A DNA stretch of 64,000 bases from Streptomyces mashuensis (lineage in GTDB: Bacteria > Actinomycetota > Actinomycetes > Streptomycetales > Streptomycetaceae): assembly GCF_014654785.1 (NCBI RefSeq), contig NZ_BNBD01000004.1:310001-374000 (forward strand). Direction: 5' to 3'. Position 1 is the first letter of the stretch, and every line of letters starts with the position of its first letter. Below the pieces are notes generated by a model. That model was not told the DNA's origin and did not search any database. It saw only the letters and a program-made list of their open reading frames with translations. Of this stretch, positions 43,245 through 52,008 are shown one piece after another. A program made the translations under genes and the position numbers.

Positions 43245-43560
43245 CCGTACGGGCGCTTGCGCCCGTCGCCCGCGGCGTAGCCGTGCCGCGGCGACCGGCG
43301 ATGCGCGCGGCGCGCCTGCCCAGCGCCTCCGTCAGGGCTGTCCAGCGCGTGCCCGCCCGCGGGCTGCCGACCCCACTGCCGCGGACGAGCTGCGTCCGTC
43401 GCTCGCCCGTATTGCCGCACTCACGGCATAGCCGTACGGGCGCTTGCGCCCGTCGCCCCCGGCGTAGCCGTGCCGCGGCGACCCGCGACGCGCGGCGCGC
43501 CTGCCCCCCCCCACCTGCGTCAGGGCTGCCCAGCGCGTGCCCGCCCGCAGGCCGCCGCCC
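43172..43560 (+). repeat. Tandem duplication, period 187 bp, about 2.1 copies
   Basis: The last ~70 bp of the preceding gene and ~117 bp beyond it are repeated. GCGGGCCGCCGATCCCACTG at 43172 returns as GCGGGCTGCCGACCCCACTG at 43359, and a third partial copy starts near 43546. Coding-like residues of the gene's end (AADELRPSLARIAALTA) are re-encoded in copy 2 without a start codon. This fills the 458-bp gap 43245-43702, which otherwise holds no gene. Confidence 0.8.
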
Positions 43561-43702
43561 CATCGCAGACTCACCGCGCCGGTGCACGCGCCGGGGCCAC
43601 CAGGCCGCCGCCCCGGACCCGGTCACCGGCGCGCTGCGCCCACCTCCTGCGCCCACCCCACCGCACCCGCTCACCCCCCACCCCTGCGTCATAATCCGCC
43701 CC

Positions 43703-44491
43703 ATGACCCTGGACCCGGCGTCCGAAGCACCCGACGAGCCCAACGGCCCCGACGCACCCAACGGCCCCCGCGAGCCCAAAGGGCCGAACGCCCCCATGCC
43801 CCCCGCCCTGCGGCGGCTGCTCGCCGACCTCGTCGTGGCCGGGGCCGCGTACCCCCTCGTGCTCGGTGGGGCGTATGCCCTCCGCGCGCACGGGATCGGT
43901 GCGGTGGTCGCCGGCGGTGCCGGGCTGGAGCTGGTCACCGATGCGGCCGAGCCCATGGACCGGATCGTCGATGCCCTGCGAGCCGGGCTGGTCGAGCGGG
44001 GGTGGGGGGTGCGGGTGACCGGCGGCGGGGAGCCGTTGGAGGCTCGGCTTGTCGTCGCCGATCCTGCCGCCGGTACGGGTGATGACGCGTACACCGTCGG
44101 CCTCGCCAAGGAGACGATGCGTCAGCCCGTGCTCACCGTCCACGGGCTGACCCTCGCCGTCGAGGACGCCGTGGGCCTGCGCGTGCGGGCCCTGGCCGAC
44201 CGTGGGCTCGCCGGGGACCTGATGGACGTGCGGGCCGCGGCCGCGTGCGGCCGCTGGTCCTGGGCCGAGCTGGAGGCGCTCGGGCGGCGGCACGCGCGCG
44301 ACGCGTTCGACCTTGCCGACCTCCAGGCCCGCCTGGAGGCGGCGGACCTGCTGGACGACCGCGCGTTCGCCGCCCAGGGCCTCGACGAGGCGGCACGGAC
44401 CGCGCTGCGCGGCTGGGCGCACGCCTGGGCCGCCGACATCGCCGAACGCCTGATCGAGGAGGCGCCGTACGGCGAGGAGGACGAGGTTTGA
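43703..44491 (+). CDS. AbiEii/AbiGii-like nucleotidyltransferase
   Basis: 262 aa from the ATG at 43703. The low-complexity start (DEPNGPDAPNGPREPKGPN) precedes a nucleotidyltransferase domain: YPLVLGGAYALRAHGIG matches the GGxxxxxH-type motif of the AbiEii family. The following helices include VEDAVGLRVRALADRGLAGDLMDVRAA, with acidic Asp. No cognate AbiEi-type antitoxin gene is adjacent. Orphan members of this family are common in Streptomyces and may be housekeeping rather than abortive-infection genes. Confidence 0.75.
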   Translation: MTLDPASEAPDEPNGPDAPNGPREPKGPNAPMPPALRRLLADLVVAGAAYPLVLGGAYALRAHGIGAVVAGGAGLELVTDAAEPMDRIVDALRAGLVERGWGVRVTGGGEPLEARLVVADPAAGTGDDAYTVGLAKETMRQPVLTVHGLTLAVEDAVGLRVRALADRGLAGDLMDVRAAAACGRWSWAELEALGRRHARDAFDLADLQARLEAADLLDDRAFAAQGLDEAARTALRGWAHAWAADIAERLIEEAPYGEEDEV

Positions 44492-44593
44492 CCCGGTCGG
44501 CCGACACATAACGCCAAATCCGGGCATTCGTCCCGTACCGCATGGAAGATGGTCCCGTCGGAGCAGCGCGTGGGTCTTCCGGGAGTGCGGCGC

Positions 44594-46291
44594 ATGACGA
44601 ACACACAGCAGGCCCCCGCGGCCGGCCGGGGCCCCGCGGGGCCGGCGTCCCGGGGCGAGCGGCTGGCGAACTGGGCCGACGGGCGCGTCGGTCTCTTCTC
44701 GCTCGCCAAGGCCAACCTGCGGAAGATCTTCCCCGACCACTGGTCGTTCATGCTGGGCGAGGTCGCGCTCTACTCGTTCCTCATCATCATCCTCACCGGC
44801 GTCTTCCTGACGTTCTTCTTCAAACCGGGGATGGACGAGGTCGTCTACCACGGCCGCTACACGCCCCTGAACGGCATCCTCATGTCGCAGGCGTACAAAT
44901 CCACCCTCGACATCAGCTTCGACGTGCGCGGCGGCCTGCTGATCCGTCAGCTGCACCACTGGGCGGCGCTGGTCTTCATCATGGCGATGCTCGTGCACAT
45001 GATGCGCGTCTTCTTCACCGGCGCCTTCCGCAAGCCCCGCGAGCTCAACTGGCTGTTCGGCGCCGGCCTGCTGATCCTCGGCATGTTCGACGGCTTCATG
45101 GGCTACTCGCTCCCCGACGACCTGCTCTCCGGCACCGGCATCCGCTTCATGGAGGGCGCGATCCTGTCCGTGCCGATCGTCGGCACGTACCTCGTCTTCT
45201 TCCTCTTCGGCGGCGAGTACCCGGGCAGCATCTGGATCCCGCGCCTGTTCACCGTCCACGTGCTGCTGATCCCCGGCATCATGGTGGCGCTGCTGGCCCT
45301 GCACCTGCTGCTCGTCTTCTACCACAAGCACACCCAGGGCTACGGGCCCGGCCGCAGCAACCGCAACGTCGTCGGCATGCCGCTGATGCCCGTCTACATG
45401 GCCAAGGCCGGCGGCTTCTTCTTCCTCGTCGGCGGCATCCTCGCGATCTTCTCGGCCATCGCCCAGATCAACCCCATCTGGGCCTACGGGCCCTACCGCC
45501 CCGACCAGGTGACCACCGACGCCCAGCCCGACTGGTACATGGGCTACTCCGAGGGCCTCATCCGCGTCATGCCCGGCTGGGAGATCAACTTCCTGGGCCA
45601 CACGCTCGTCCTCGGCGTGTTCATCCCGCTCCTGGTCTTCCCCGCCATCCTGCTCGCCCTGTGGCTCTACCCCTTCTTCGAGGCATGGCTCACCGGCGAC
45701 AAGGGCGAGCACCACATCGCCGAACGGCCACGCAACAACCCCATGCGCACCGCCTTCGGCGCCGCCTGGGTCGCGGAGTACCTGCTCCTGCTGGTCGGCG
45801 GCGGCAACGACCTCTTCGCCACCCGCTTCCACCTCTCCATCAACGCGATCACCTGGACGGTGCGGGTCGGCTTCTTCGTCCTGCCGGTGCTGGTCTTCGT
45901 CGCCACGAAACGCATCTGCATGGGCCTCCAGCGCCGCGACCGCGACAAGATCCTGCACGGCCGCGAGACGGGCGTCATCACCCGGGCACCGCACGGCGAG
46001 TACTTCGAGATCCACGAACCCCTCGTCCAGGCGGACCTCTACAGCCTCACCGCCCACGACCAGCCGCGCCCGGCCGAGCTGCCGCCCGCGACCGACGAAC
46101 ACGGCACCCGCCGCCCCACCACCTGGACCGAGCGCGTACGCACCCGGCTGGCCGCCGCCTGGTTCGGCCCCGGCGGCCAGGTGCCCAAGCCGACGCCGGA
46201 CGAGTACCGGCACGCCGTCGAGGCCCACCACGGGCCCGGGGCCGGCCACCACGCGCACACGGAACAGCCCGTCGGCGAGGCCCGGCACTGA
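44594..46291 (+). CDS. Stand-alone QcrB-type cytochrome b subunit (bc1 paralogue)
   Basis: 565 aa from the ATG at 44594 (GGGAG 9 bp upstream; the frame opens at 44549). Eight or so membrane helices with haem-ligand histidines in IRQLHHWAALVF, LVHMMRVFFTG, FTVHVLLIPG and LALHLLLVFYHKH. The quinol-site motif is PDWYMG, as in actinobacterial QcrB. The long cytosolic C-terminus (~120 residues) is also actinobacterial. No qcrA or qcrC is adjacent, so this is a paralogue outside the main qcrCAB operon, either an alternative subunit or a developmental isoform. Confidence 0.9.
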   Translation: MTNTQQAPAAGRGPAGPASRGERLANWADGRVGLFSLAKANLRKIFPDHWSFMLGEVALYSFLIIILTGVFLTFFFKPGMDEVVYHGRYTPLNGILMSQAYKSTLDISFDVRGGLLIRQLHHWAALVFIMAMLVHMMRVFFTGAFRKPRELNWLFGAGLLILGMFDGFMGYSLPDDLLSGTGIRFMEGAILSVPIVGTYLVFFLFGGEYPGSIWIPRLFTVHVLLIPGIMVALLALHLLLVFYHKHTQGYGPGRSNRNVVGMPLMPVYMAKAGGFFFLVGGILAIFSAIAQINPIWAYGPYRPDQVTTDAQPDWYMGYSEGLIRVMPGWEINFLGHTLVLGVFIPLLVFPAILLALWLYPFFEAWLTGDKGEHHIAERPRNNPMRTAFGAAWVAEYLLLLVGGGNDLFATRFHLSINAITWTVRVGFFVLPVLVFVATKRICMGLQRRDRDKILHGRETGVITRAPHGEYFEIHEPLVQADLYSLTAHDQPRPAELPPATDEHGTRRPTTWTERVRTRLAAAWFGPGGQVPKPTPDEYRHAVEAHHGPGAGHHAHTEQPVGEARH

Positions 46292-46545
46292 CCCGCCGCG
46301 CCCCGTACCCCTACGGGCTCCTGGTGCCCGTCGCCCGCGTGGCCACGCCCACGGCGGCCGCGGAGGTCCGCCGCTTCCTCGACACCTGCGGCATCCGCTC
46401 CACCACGGCCCCCTGCCCCCGCCGCCGCCTCTCCCGCTCCCCGTGGCGGCTCCAGATCCTCGTCTTCGCGGAGGAGGCGGGCCGCGCCCGGCGCCTGGTC
46501 AACGCGTGGACGCTGCCGGCGGCGGACGAACGGGCGGGCAGATGA
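46288..46545 (+). CDS. Small protein coupled to the QcrB paralogue (start uncertain)
   Basis: An open frame in phase with good codon usage begins at the QcrB stop: YPYGLLVPVARVATPTAAAEV, RRFLDTCGIRSTTAPCP, RLQILVFAEEAGRARRLVNAW. The only codon overlapping the stop is CTG (46288, CTGA); the first standard start is GTG at 46324. Its pattern fits a 73-85 aa soluble protein of the putative signal-transducing DUF2007 type (an alpha/beta domain with a VFAEEAGRARRLV helix). The role is unknown; coupling to QcrB is inferred from position. Confidence 0.55.
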   Translation: MTRRAPYPYGLLVPVARVATPTAAAEVRRFLDTCGIRSTTAPCPRRRLSRSPWRLQILVFAEEAGRARRLVNAWTLPAADERAGR

Positions 46546-46836
46546 GCACAGGTGCAGGTACGGGCCTCCGGGCATACGACGGGCATACGACAGCCCCCGG
46601 CGCTCCGTACCTGTCCGCTGGTCTCCAGCCGTCGCTGTCGACCCCGGCCTCGGTACGTGCTCTTCCGGGGGCCTGGCCAGTTGAGCCGACATGGGAGTCG
46701 CTCTCGCCGGCTGACGTCTGCACCGACGATGTGCTCTCACCGGTTGTCTGGCGTATTAGGTAGTTTCCTCCTTATTCGGACAGAGTCAAGAGGTATGTCC
46801 GAAGGTCCTCCGCCCTGCCTCTGACCTGCGGTTCTG

Positions 46837-47523
46837 TCAGCCTGCGAGCGGCCGGTCGCCCCACCCCGCCGCCGCGATCAGGTCGTACCAGCCTGGCAGC
46901 GTCCCCTCCGGCACGTGGTGGCGCAGCACCTGCCCGGGGAAGCCCAGCGGGCCCGCCTTCGCGGGGTTGGCCAGGGCCTGCCGGACGACGATGTCCGACA
47001 GCGCGTACGCGAGGTTCTCGCGGGGGAACGCCGCGTGGACGCGGTCGGCGAAGCCGGTGGGCAGCAGCTCCTTGCCGATGCCCAGGATGTCCGCCGAGAT
47101 GCCCGCGTGGGCCAGGGCGACCTCCGGGCCCTTGCGGGGGGCGATCCCCTCCGACGTGTGCAGGGCGATTGCGTCCCACACCACGGCCATCGCCTCCGCG
47201 CCCACCCCCTGCTCCCGCAGGAAGCGGGCGGCGAGGTCCGCGCCGTCCACCTCGAACCGCCCGCCGCCGTTCCCCGCCTCCGACAGGCCCAGGTCGTGCA
47301 GCACGCAGCTGACGAACACCAGCTCGTCGTCGTAGTCCACCCCCGGCCGCAGACCGTCGTGATCACCGAGCGCACGGGCGAAGAGGTAGCTCCGCACGCT
47401 GTGCCGGAAGACGACGGCGGGCTCGGTCTCCTCGGCGTAGCGCAGCGCACGGGCGGTCAGCTCCGTCCGCGGCAGGCCGAAGGCGTCGTACGCGGCGGGC
47501 AGGAGGGCAGCAGCATCGGACAT
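46837..47523 (-). CDS. HD-domain phosphohydrolase
   Basis: 228 aa from the ATG at 47523 (AGGAGCCTTC upstream); the longer open frame is unsupported. HD motifs: FRHSVRSYLFA with the first His, VLHDLGLS with the His-Asp pair, and ALHTSEGIAPRKGPEVALAHAG with further metal ligands. The family hydrolyses nucleotides, phosphate esters or similar small substrates; none can be chosen here. It is divergent from the GlxA-type regulator, which may control it. Confidence 0.87.
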   Translation of the reverse strand: MSDAAALLPAAYDAFGLPRTELTARALRYAEETEPAVVFRHSVRSYLFARALGDHDGLRPGVDYDDELVFVSCVLHDLGLSEAGNGGGRFEVDGADLAARFLREQGVGAEAMAVVWDAIALHTSEGIAPRKGPEVALAHAGISADILGIGKELLPTGFADRVHAAFPRENLAYALSDIVVRQALANPAKAGPLGFPGQVLRHHVPEGTLPGWYDLIAAAGWGDRPLAG

Positions 47524-47627
47524 GAAGGCTCCTGGGGGAGGGGGAGACGGGGGCCACCCCTCGATCGTGCGGCCCCGGCCGCGCCCCGCACAGCGGCCGG
47601 AATGCCGACCCGCGCTAACTTCTGGCC

Positions 47628-48623
47628 ATGCCTGCCATGACTGCCAAGACCGACGTGCCGGTGGCCGTGCTCGCGCTCGACGGCGTCGTCCCCTTCGAGC
47701 TGTCGCTCCCCGGCCAGGTCTTCGGCACCGCCAACCAGGCCGCCGGCACGCCGTACTACGACCTCCGGGTCTGCGCCCCCGGCCGCAGTGTGACCACGTC
47801 CCCCGAGCACGGCGCCTTCCGCATCCGTACGCCGTACGGCCTCGACGGCCTGGACGGGCTCGGCGAGGGCGCCACCGTCGTCGTCCCTGCCACCGCCCAC
47901 TTCCTCGCCGCACCGGACCCCGCCGTGGTCGAGGCACTGCGGCGGGCGGCGGCGCGCGGGGCCCGGCTGGCCTCGGTGTGCGTCGGCGCGTTCACGCTGG
48001 CCGCCACGGGCCTGCTCGACGGCCGCCGCGCCACCACGCACTGGCAGTACGCCGGCGAACTGGCCCGCCGGCACCCGCGCGTCGACGTCGACCCCGCCGT
48101 CCTCTTCGTCGACCACGGCGACCTGATCACCTCGGCCGGCGTGGCCGCGGGGCTCGACCTCTGCCTCCACCTGGTGCGCCGCGACCTCGGCGCGGACCTC
48201 GCGGCGGCCACCGCGCGCCGCATCGTCATGCCGTTGCAACGCGACGGCGGTCAGGCCCAGTACATCGAACGCCCGCAGCCGCCCGCCGACCCCGGCGCGC
48301 TCCAGCCCGTCCTGCGGTGGATGGAGAGCCACCTCCACGAACCGCTCACCCTCACCGCCATCGCCACGCACGCCCGCACCAGCGTCCGCACCCTCAACCG
48401 CCACTTCCGCGCCCAGACCGGCACGACGCCCCTCCAGTGGCTCCTGCACGCCCGCATCGACCGCGCCCGGCAACTGCTGGAAACGACCGACCTGCCCGTC
48501 ACCCTCGTCGCGGACCGCACCGGCTTCGGCTCCCCGACCACCCTGCGCCACCACTTCACCCGCCACACGGGCACGTCCCCGCACGCGTACCGGAAGGCGT
48601 TCCGCAGCGGAACCGGAACCTGA
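47628..48623 (+). CDS. GlxA-type AraC-family regulator with DJ-1/PfpI domain
   Basis: 331 aa, ATG at 47628. Residues ~10-195 form a DJ-1/PfpI-like amidotransferase fold (VAVLALDGVVPFELSLPGQVFG, SVCVGAFTLAATGLLDGRRATTHW with the nucleophile-elbow Cys). Residues ~220-325 are two AraC HTH motifs (LTLTAIATHARTSVRTLNRHFRAQTGTTPLQWL and LVADRTGFGSPTTLRHHFTRHTGTSPHAYRKAF). Such regulators act on divergent catabolic genes; the HD gene is the neighbour. Confidence 0.92.
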   Translation: MPAMTAKTDVPVAVLALDGVVPFELSLPGQVFGTANQAAGTPYYDLRVCAPGRSVTTSPEHGAFRIRTPYGLDGLDGLGEGATVVVPATAHFLAAPDPAVVEALRRAAARGARLASVCVGAFTLAATGLLDGRRATTHWQYAGELARRHPRVDVDPAVLFVDHGDLITSAGVAAGLDLCLHLVRRDLGADLAAATARRIVMPLQRDGGQAQYIERPQPPADPGALQPVLRWMESHLHEPLTLTAIATHARTSVRTLNRHFRAQTGTTPLQWLLHARIDRARQLLETTDLPVTLVADRTGFGSPTTLRHHFTRHTGTSPHAYRKAFRSGTGT

Positions 48624-48649
48624 CGCGGCGACGTGGGCCGAGCCCGCCG

Positions 48650-49390
48650 TCACCTCCGGCAGGCGGTCCCGTCGGCCGGGCCGGTGTCGTCGGTGTCCTC
48701 GCCCGCGCGGAGTTCGACGCAGCAGTGGCCGGGCTGCGGTGCCAGTACCGCCGTGGTCCTGTCGCTGCCCAGGCCGTGCAGGTAGCCGGCGAGGAACGCC
48801 TGGTTGAGGCCGCAGACGAGGTCGGGGGCCTTGGCGGCGAGCGGGTGGAAGGGGCAGTTGCGCAGCCGCAGCACGGTGGGGGCGGCGCGTTCCGGTTCGA
48901 AGCCGAGGCCGTCGAGGGTCTCCGCGGCCAGGCTGAGGCCCCGCTCGGCGCCGAGCCGGCCCGGCCGCACCCGCTCGCGTTCGCCGGCGCCGAGGGTCTC
49001 CCCGCGTCCGTACGCCACGCGCAGGGCGGCATCGCGGGCCGGCTCGCCGTCCGCCTCGGTCATCACGGCTTCGGTGAGGACGTCGGCGAGCATCTCGTAG
49101 CGGCGCTCGGGGATGCTGACGGCGATCGCCTCGGCGACCGGCTCGTAGACCTTGGGGCGGCGGCCGACCTTGCGGATGCCCTCCGGATGGCCGTAGTGGG
49201 CCCGCAGCAGGCCGGCCGCGACGAGTTTGTCGAGGTGGAAGGCGGCGAGCTTGCGGGAGATCCCCACGGTGTCGGCGACCTCCTCGCGGGTGACCGGGCG
49301 CCGCTGCCGCCGTATGAAGTCGAACATGCTGCGGCGCAGGTCGTCGGCGAGGGCGGCCAGGGTCGTCAGCGAGGTGTCGTCCAGTCCCAC
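48650..49390 (-). CDS. ArsR/SufR-like winged-helix regulator with C-terminal cysteines
   Basis: 246 aa from the GTG at 49390; the longer frame is unsupported. The N-terminal winged helix reads LADDLRRSMFDFIRRQRRPVTREEVADTVGISRKLAAFHLDKLVAAGLLRAHYG. The C-terminal half has Cys in LRNCPFHPLAAKAPDLVCGLN and in GHCCVEL, a spacing reminiscent of Fe-S cluster-binding SufR-type repressors. Its targets are unknown; the divergent DUF2231-type membrane gene is a candidate. Confidence 0.75.
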   Translation of the reverse strand: MGLDDTSLTTLAALADDLRRSMFDFIRRQRRPVTREEVADTVGISRKLAAFHLDKLVAAGLLRAHYGHPEGIRKVGRRPKVYEPVAEAIAVSIPERRYEMLADVLTEAVMTEADGEPARDAALRVAYGRGETLGAGERERVRPGRLGAERGLSLAAETLDGLGFEPERAAPTVLRLRNCPFHPLAAKAPDLVCGLNQAFLAGYLHGLGSDRTTAVLAPQPGHCCVELRAGEDTDDTGPADGTACRR

Positions 49391-49549
49391 CGGGCCACGG
49401 TATCGCGCAAGAGTTTGGGCAGAAACCCCTGCGGGGCGCTTAGGAGCGCGGTTCACCCGGGTTGCTTGACCGTGGCGCCGGATTTCGCCAAAACTGATTG
49501 GTGAAAAAGGTAGGTCCAGCGACGCACCGACCACCGCTCGGAGGCCGCC

Positions 49550-50089
49550 ATGCCCACTCCGGCACAACGCCAGGCGAAACAGCCGGTCAGCTCCCTCCTG
49601 GCAGGCCCCTACGGGCACCCGTGGCACCCGATCCTCGTCACTGTGCCGATCGGGGCATGGGTGGCGAGCCTCGTCTTCGACGTCGCGTCCCACCTCACGG
49701 ACGATCCCGGTTTCCTGACCCGCGGCTCCCTGTGGCTGATCGCCCTGGGCGTGATCGGCGCCCTGGCGGCCGCCGCCGTCGGCTTCCTCGACCTGTGCGT
49801 CGTCCCGCCCGGCACGCGCGCGTTCCGGGTGGGCCTCCTGCACATGGCCCTCAACCTCGCGGTGACGGGCGCGTACGCGGCCAACTTCCTCTGGCGCCGC
49901 GCCGCCCAGCCGCCGGACCGGGCGGTGGGCGCGGCGATGCTGGCACTGTCCGTCGCCTCGATCGCGGCGCTGGCGGTCTCCGGCTACCTGGGCGGCATGC
50001 TCGCCTACCGCTACGGGGTGCGGGTCGCGGACGAGGACACCCAGGCCGACGGCTACCGGAGGGAAGAGAAGGCGCCGGAACCGTCCTGA
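49550..50089 (+). CDS. DUF2231-type membrane protein
   Basis: 179 aa, ATG at 49550. Four transmembrane helices (ILVTVPIGAWVASLVFDVAS, LIALGVIGALAAAAVGFLD, LLHMALNLAVTGAYAANFLW, LALSVASIAALAVSGYLGG). The conserved GPYGHPWHP start and His/Asp in the helices fit DUF2231, whose histidines suggest haem or metal binding in some members. It probably forms an operon with the next membrane protein. Confidence 0.85.
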   Translation: MPTPAQRQAKQPVSSLLAGPYGHPWHPILVTVPIGAWVASLVFDVASHLTDDPGFLTRGSLWLIALGVIGALAAAAVGFLDLCVVPPGTRAFRVGLLHMALNLAVTGAYAANFLWRRAAQPPDRAVGAAMLALSVASIAALAVSGYLGGMLAYRYGVRVADEDTQADGYRREEKAPEPS

Positions 50090-50139
50090 CGGAGCACACG
50101 CGTACCTACTCGCCACTCGAACGTTCCCGGGAGAATCTC

Positions 50140-50568
50140 ATGGGCATCGCCGCACTGATCGCATGGGTCGTCACCGCACTCGGCGGCTTCTACCTGCTGG
50201 GCACCTGGATCGCCAAGGGCGGGAAGGGCGGGAAGGGCGGCACGGGCGGAAGGGCCGTCAGCCGGCTCCCCGTGCCGGTGCTCTTCGGGCACTTCCTGCT
50301 CGCCGCGGCCGGCCTGGTCGTCTGGATCGTCTACCTGCTCACCGACCGGGACGTGCTGGCCTGGGTCGCGTTCGGCCTGCTCGTCCCCGTGGCCCTGCTG
50401 GGCTTCACCATGCTGGCCCGCTGGCTCCCGGTCCGCCGTACGGCGACGGGGCCGGCCGTCCCCCCGGAGCGTCACTTCCCGGTGCCCGTGGTCGTACTCC
50501 ACGGTCTCCTCGCCGTGGCCACGGTCGTCCTGGTCCTGCTGACGGCGCTGGGCGTGGCGGGCGACTGA
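50140..50568 (+). CDS. Four-helix membrane protein, 142 aa
   Basis: ATG at 50140 after CGGGAGAATCTC. Four hydrophobic helices (IAALIAWVVTALGGFYLLGTWI, VLFGHFLLAAAGLVVWIVYLL, AWVAFGLLVPVALLGFTML, VVVLHGLLAVATVVLVLLTALGV). A Gly/Lys loop (AKGGKGGKGGTGG) lies after the first. His in GHFLL and VLHGLL could ligate haem. It is 50 bp behind the DUF2231 gene and followed by terminators. The function is unknown. Confidence 0.75.
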   Translation: MGIAALIAWVVTALGGFYLLGTWIAKGGKGGKGGTGGRAVSRLPVPVLFGHFLLAAAGLVVWIVYLLTDRDVLAWVAFGLLVPVALLGFTMLARWLPVRRTATGPAVPPERHFPVPVVVLHGLLAVATVVLVLLTALGVAGD

Positions 50569-50585
50569 GCGTCACAAAGAAAAAT

Positions 50586-50652
50586 GAGGGGCGCGAGCCC
50601 CTCTCCATGATCAAGATATAGCGCACGGGGGGCCTTGCGGCAAGGCCCCCGT
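50586..50652 (+). terminator. Two successive terminator hairpins
   Basis: GAGGGGCGCGAGCCCCTC (50586-50603) follows an A-rich run right after the stop, and ACGGGGG...CCCCCGT (50625-50652) is a longer hairpin. Together they isolate the membrane-protein pair from the glycosyltransferase gene. Confidence 0.75.
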
Positions 50653-50740
50653 CATGCCGCAGAATCGCCGACCTGACCTGGAAAACACCAGGTCAGCAGA
50701 GCGCGAGAGCGCGCGGTCGGGCGAACACGGGGGTTGCGGT

Positions 50741-51985
50741 ATGCGGGTGTTGCTGGTGGCGTACGGGTCGCGGGGCGACGTCGAACCGATGGTGGCGCTC
50801 GCCCTGAGCCTGCGGGAACTGGGCACGGACGTGCAGATGTGCGCCCCGCCGGACTTCGCGGAGCTGCTGGACGGCTTCGGGCTTCCGCTGGTGCCGCTGG
50901 GCCGGTCGGTGCGCGCCATGGCGACCAAGGCGGTGACCGGGCCGGAGAAGCCGGCGGCGGAGGGGCTGTCCGAGCGTGCGGCCCGGCTCGTCGCCGCGAC
51001 GTACGAGGAGGTCGCCGCGGTGGCCGAGGGCTGCGGCGCCGTGCTGGCGACCGGCCTGCTCCCGGCCGCGGCCGCGGCACGCGCGGTGGCCGAGAAGCGG
51101 GGCGTCCCCTACGGGTTCGTGGCGTTCTTCCCCACGTACCTGCCGTCGCCGCACCACCCGCCGCTCGCCTGGCCGGGCCGCCCGGCCCCCACGGGCGTGG
51201 CGGACAACCGCGCGCTGTGGGACCTCAACGCCGAGGACATGAACCTGCTGTTCGGCGGCGCGATCAACACGCACCGGGCCTCGGTCGGCCTGCCCCCGGT
51301 GGACGACGTCCGCGGCCACGTCTTCACCGACCGCCCGTGGCTGGCGGCCGACCCCACGCTGGCCCCGTGGCTGCGGCCGGCGGACCTCGACGTGGTGCAG
51401 ACCGGCGCGTGGATCCGGCAGGACGAACGCCCGCTGCCGGCCGACCTGGTGGCGTTCCTGGAGGCCGGCGAGCCGCCGGTGTACGTGGGCTTCGGCAGCA
51501 TGCCGATGCGCGACGCGCAGGACGCCGCCCAGGAGACCGTCGCGGCGGTCCGCGCGCAGGGCCGCCGCGTCCTGGTCTCCCGCGGCTGGGCCGGCCTGGC
51601 CGCGGCCGACGACGGCGACGACTGCTTCGTCGTCGGCGAGGTCAACCAGCAGGCCCTGTTCGGCCGGGTGGCGGCCGTCGTGCACCACGGCGGCGCGGGT
51701 ACGACGACGACGGCCGCGCGCGCCGGCGCACCCCAGGTGATCGTGCCGCAGATGGCGGACCAGCCGTACTGGGCCGCCCGCGTGGCCGAACTGGGCATCG
51801 GCGCCGCCCACGACGGCCCGGTCCCGGCCCGCGCGTCCCTCTCGGCCGCGCTCGCGACCGCCCTGGAGCCGGGGACCCGCGCACGGGCACAAGCCGTGGC
51901 CGCCACGATCCGCACCGACGGGGCGACGGTGGCCGCCCGGCGACTGCGCGAAACGATGAACGACACGATGAACCACCACGCGTAG
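50741..51985 (+). CDS. GT-B glycosyltransferase (glycopeptide/macrolide GT1 type)
   Basis: 414 aa from the ATG at 50741. The start MRVLLVAYGSRGDVEPMVAL is the UGT/GT28 signature of natural-product glycosyltransferases. The C-terminal donor domain contains VYVGFGSMP, VVGEVNQQALFGRVAAVVHHGGAGTTTTA (HHGGAGTT motif) and VPQMADQPYWAARV. No sugar-biosynthesis genes are near, so it may glycosylate (and perhaps inactivate) an incoming antibiotic. It lies 23 bp before a Vat-type acetyltransferase gene, which supports a resistance pair; this is inference. Confidence 0.9.
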   Translation: MRVLLVAYGSRGDVEPMVALALSLRELGTDVQMCAPPDFAELLDGFGLPLVPLGRSVRAMATKAVTGPEKPAAEGLSERAARLVAATYEEVAAVAEGCGAVLATGLLPAAAAARAVAEKRGVPYGFVAFFPTYLPSPHHPPLAWPGRPAPTGVADNRALWDLNAEDMNLLFGGAINTHRASVGLPPVDDVRGHVFTDRPWLAADPTLAPWLRPADLDVVQTGAWIRQDERPLPADLVAFLEAGEPPVYVGFGSMPMRDAQDAAQETVAAVRAQGRRVLVSRGWAGLAAADDGDDCFVVGEVNQQALFGRVAAVVHHGGAGTTTTAARAGAPQVIVPQMADQPYWAARVAELGIGAAHDGPVPARASLSAALATALEPGTRARAQAVAATIRTDGATVAARRLRETMNDTMNHHA

Positions 51986-52008
51986 ACGACCACCTGGAAG
52001 GACCCCGC

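Noticed and set aside
43703..44491. AbiE-type abortive-infection pair
   Set aside because: Only the nucleotidyltransferase is present; no AbiEi-like partner gene adjoins, so a toxin-antitoxin call is not supported.
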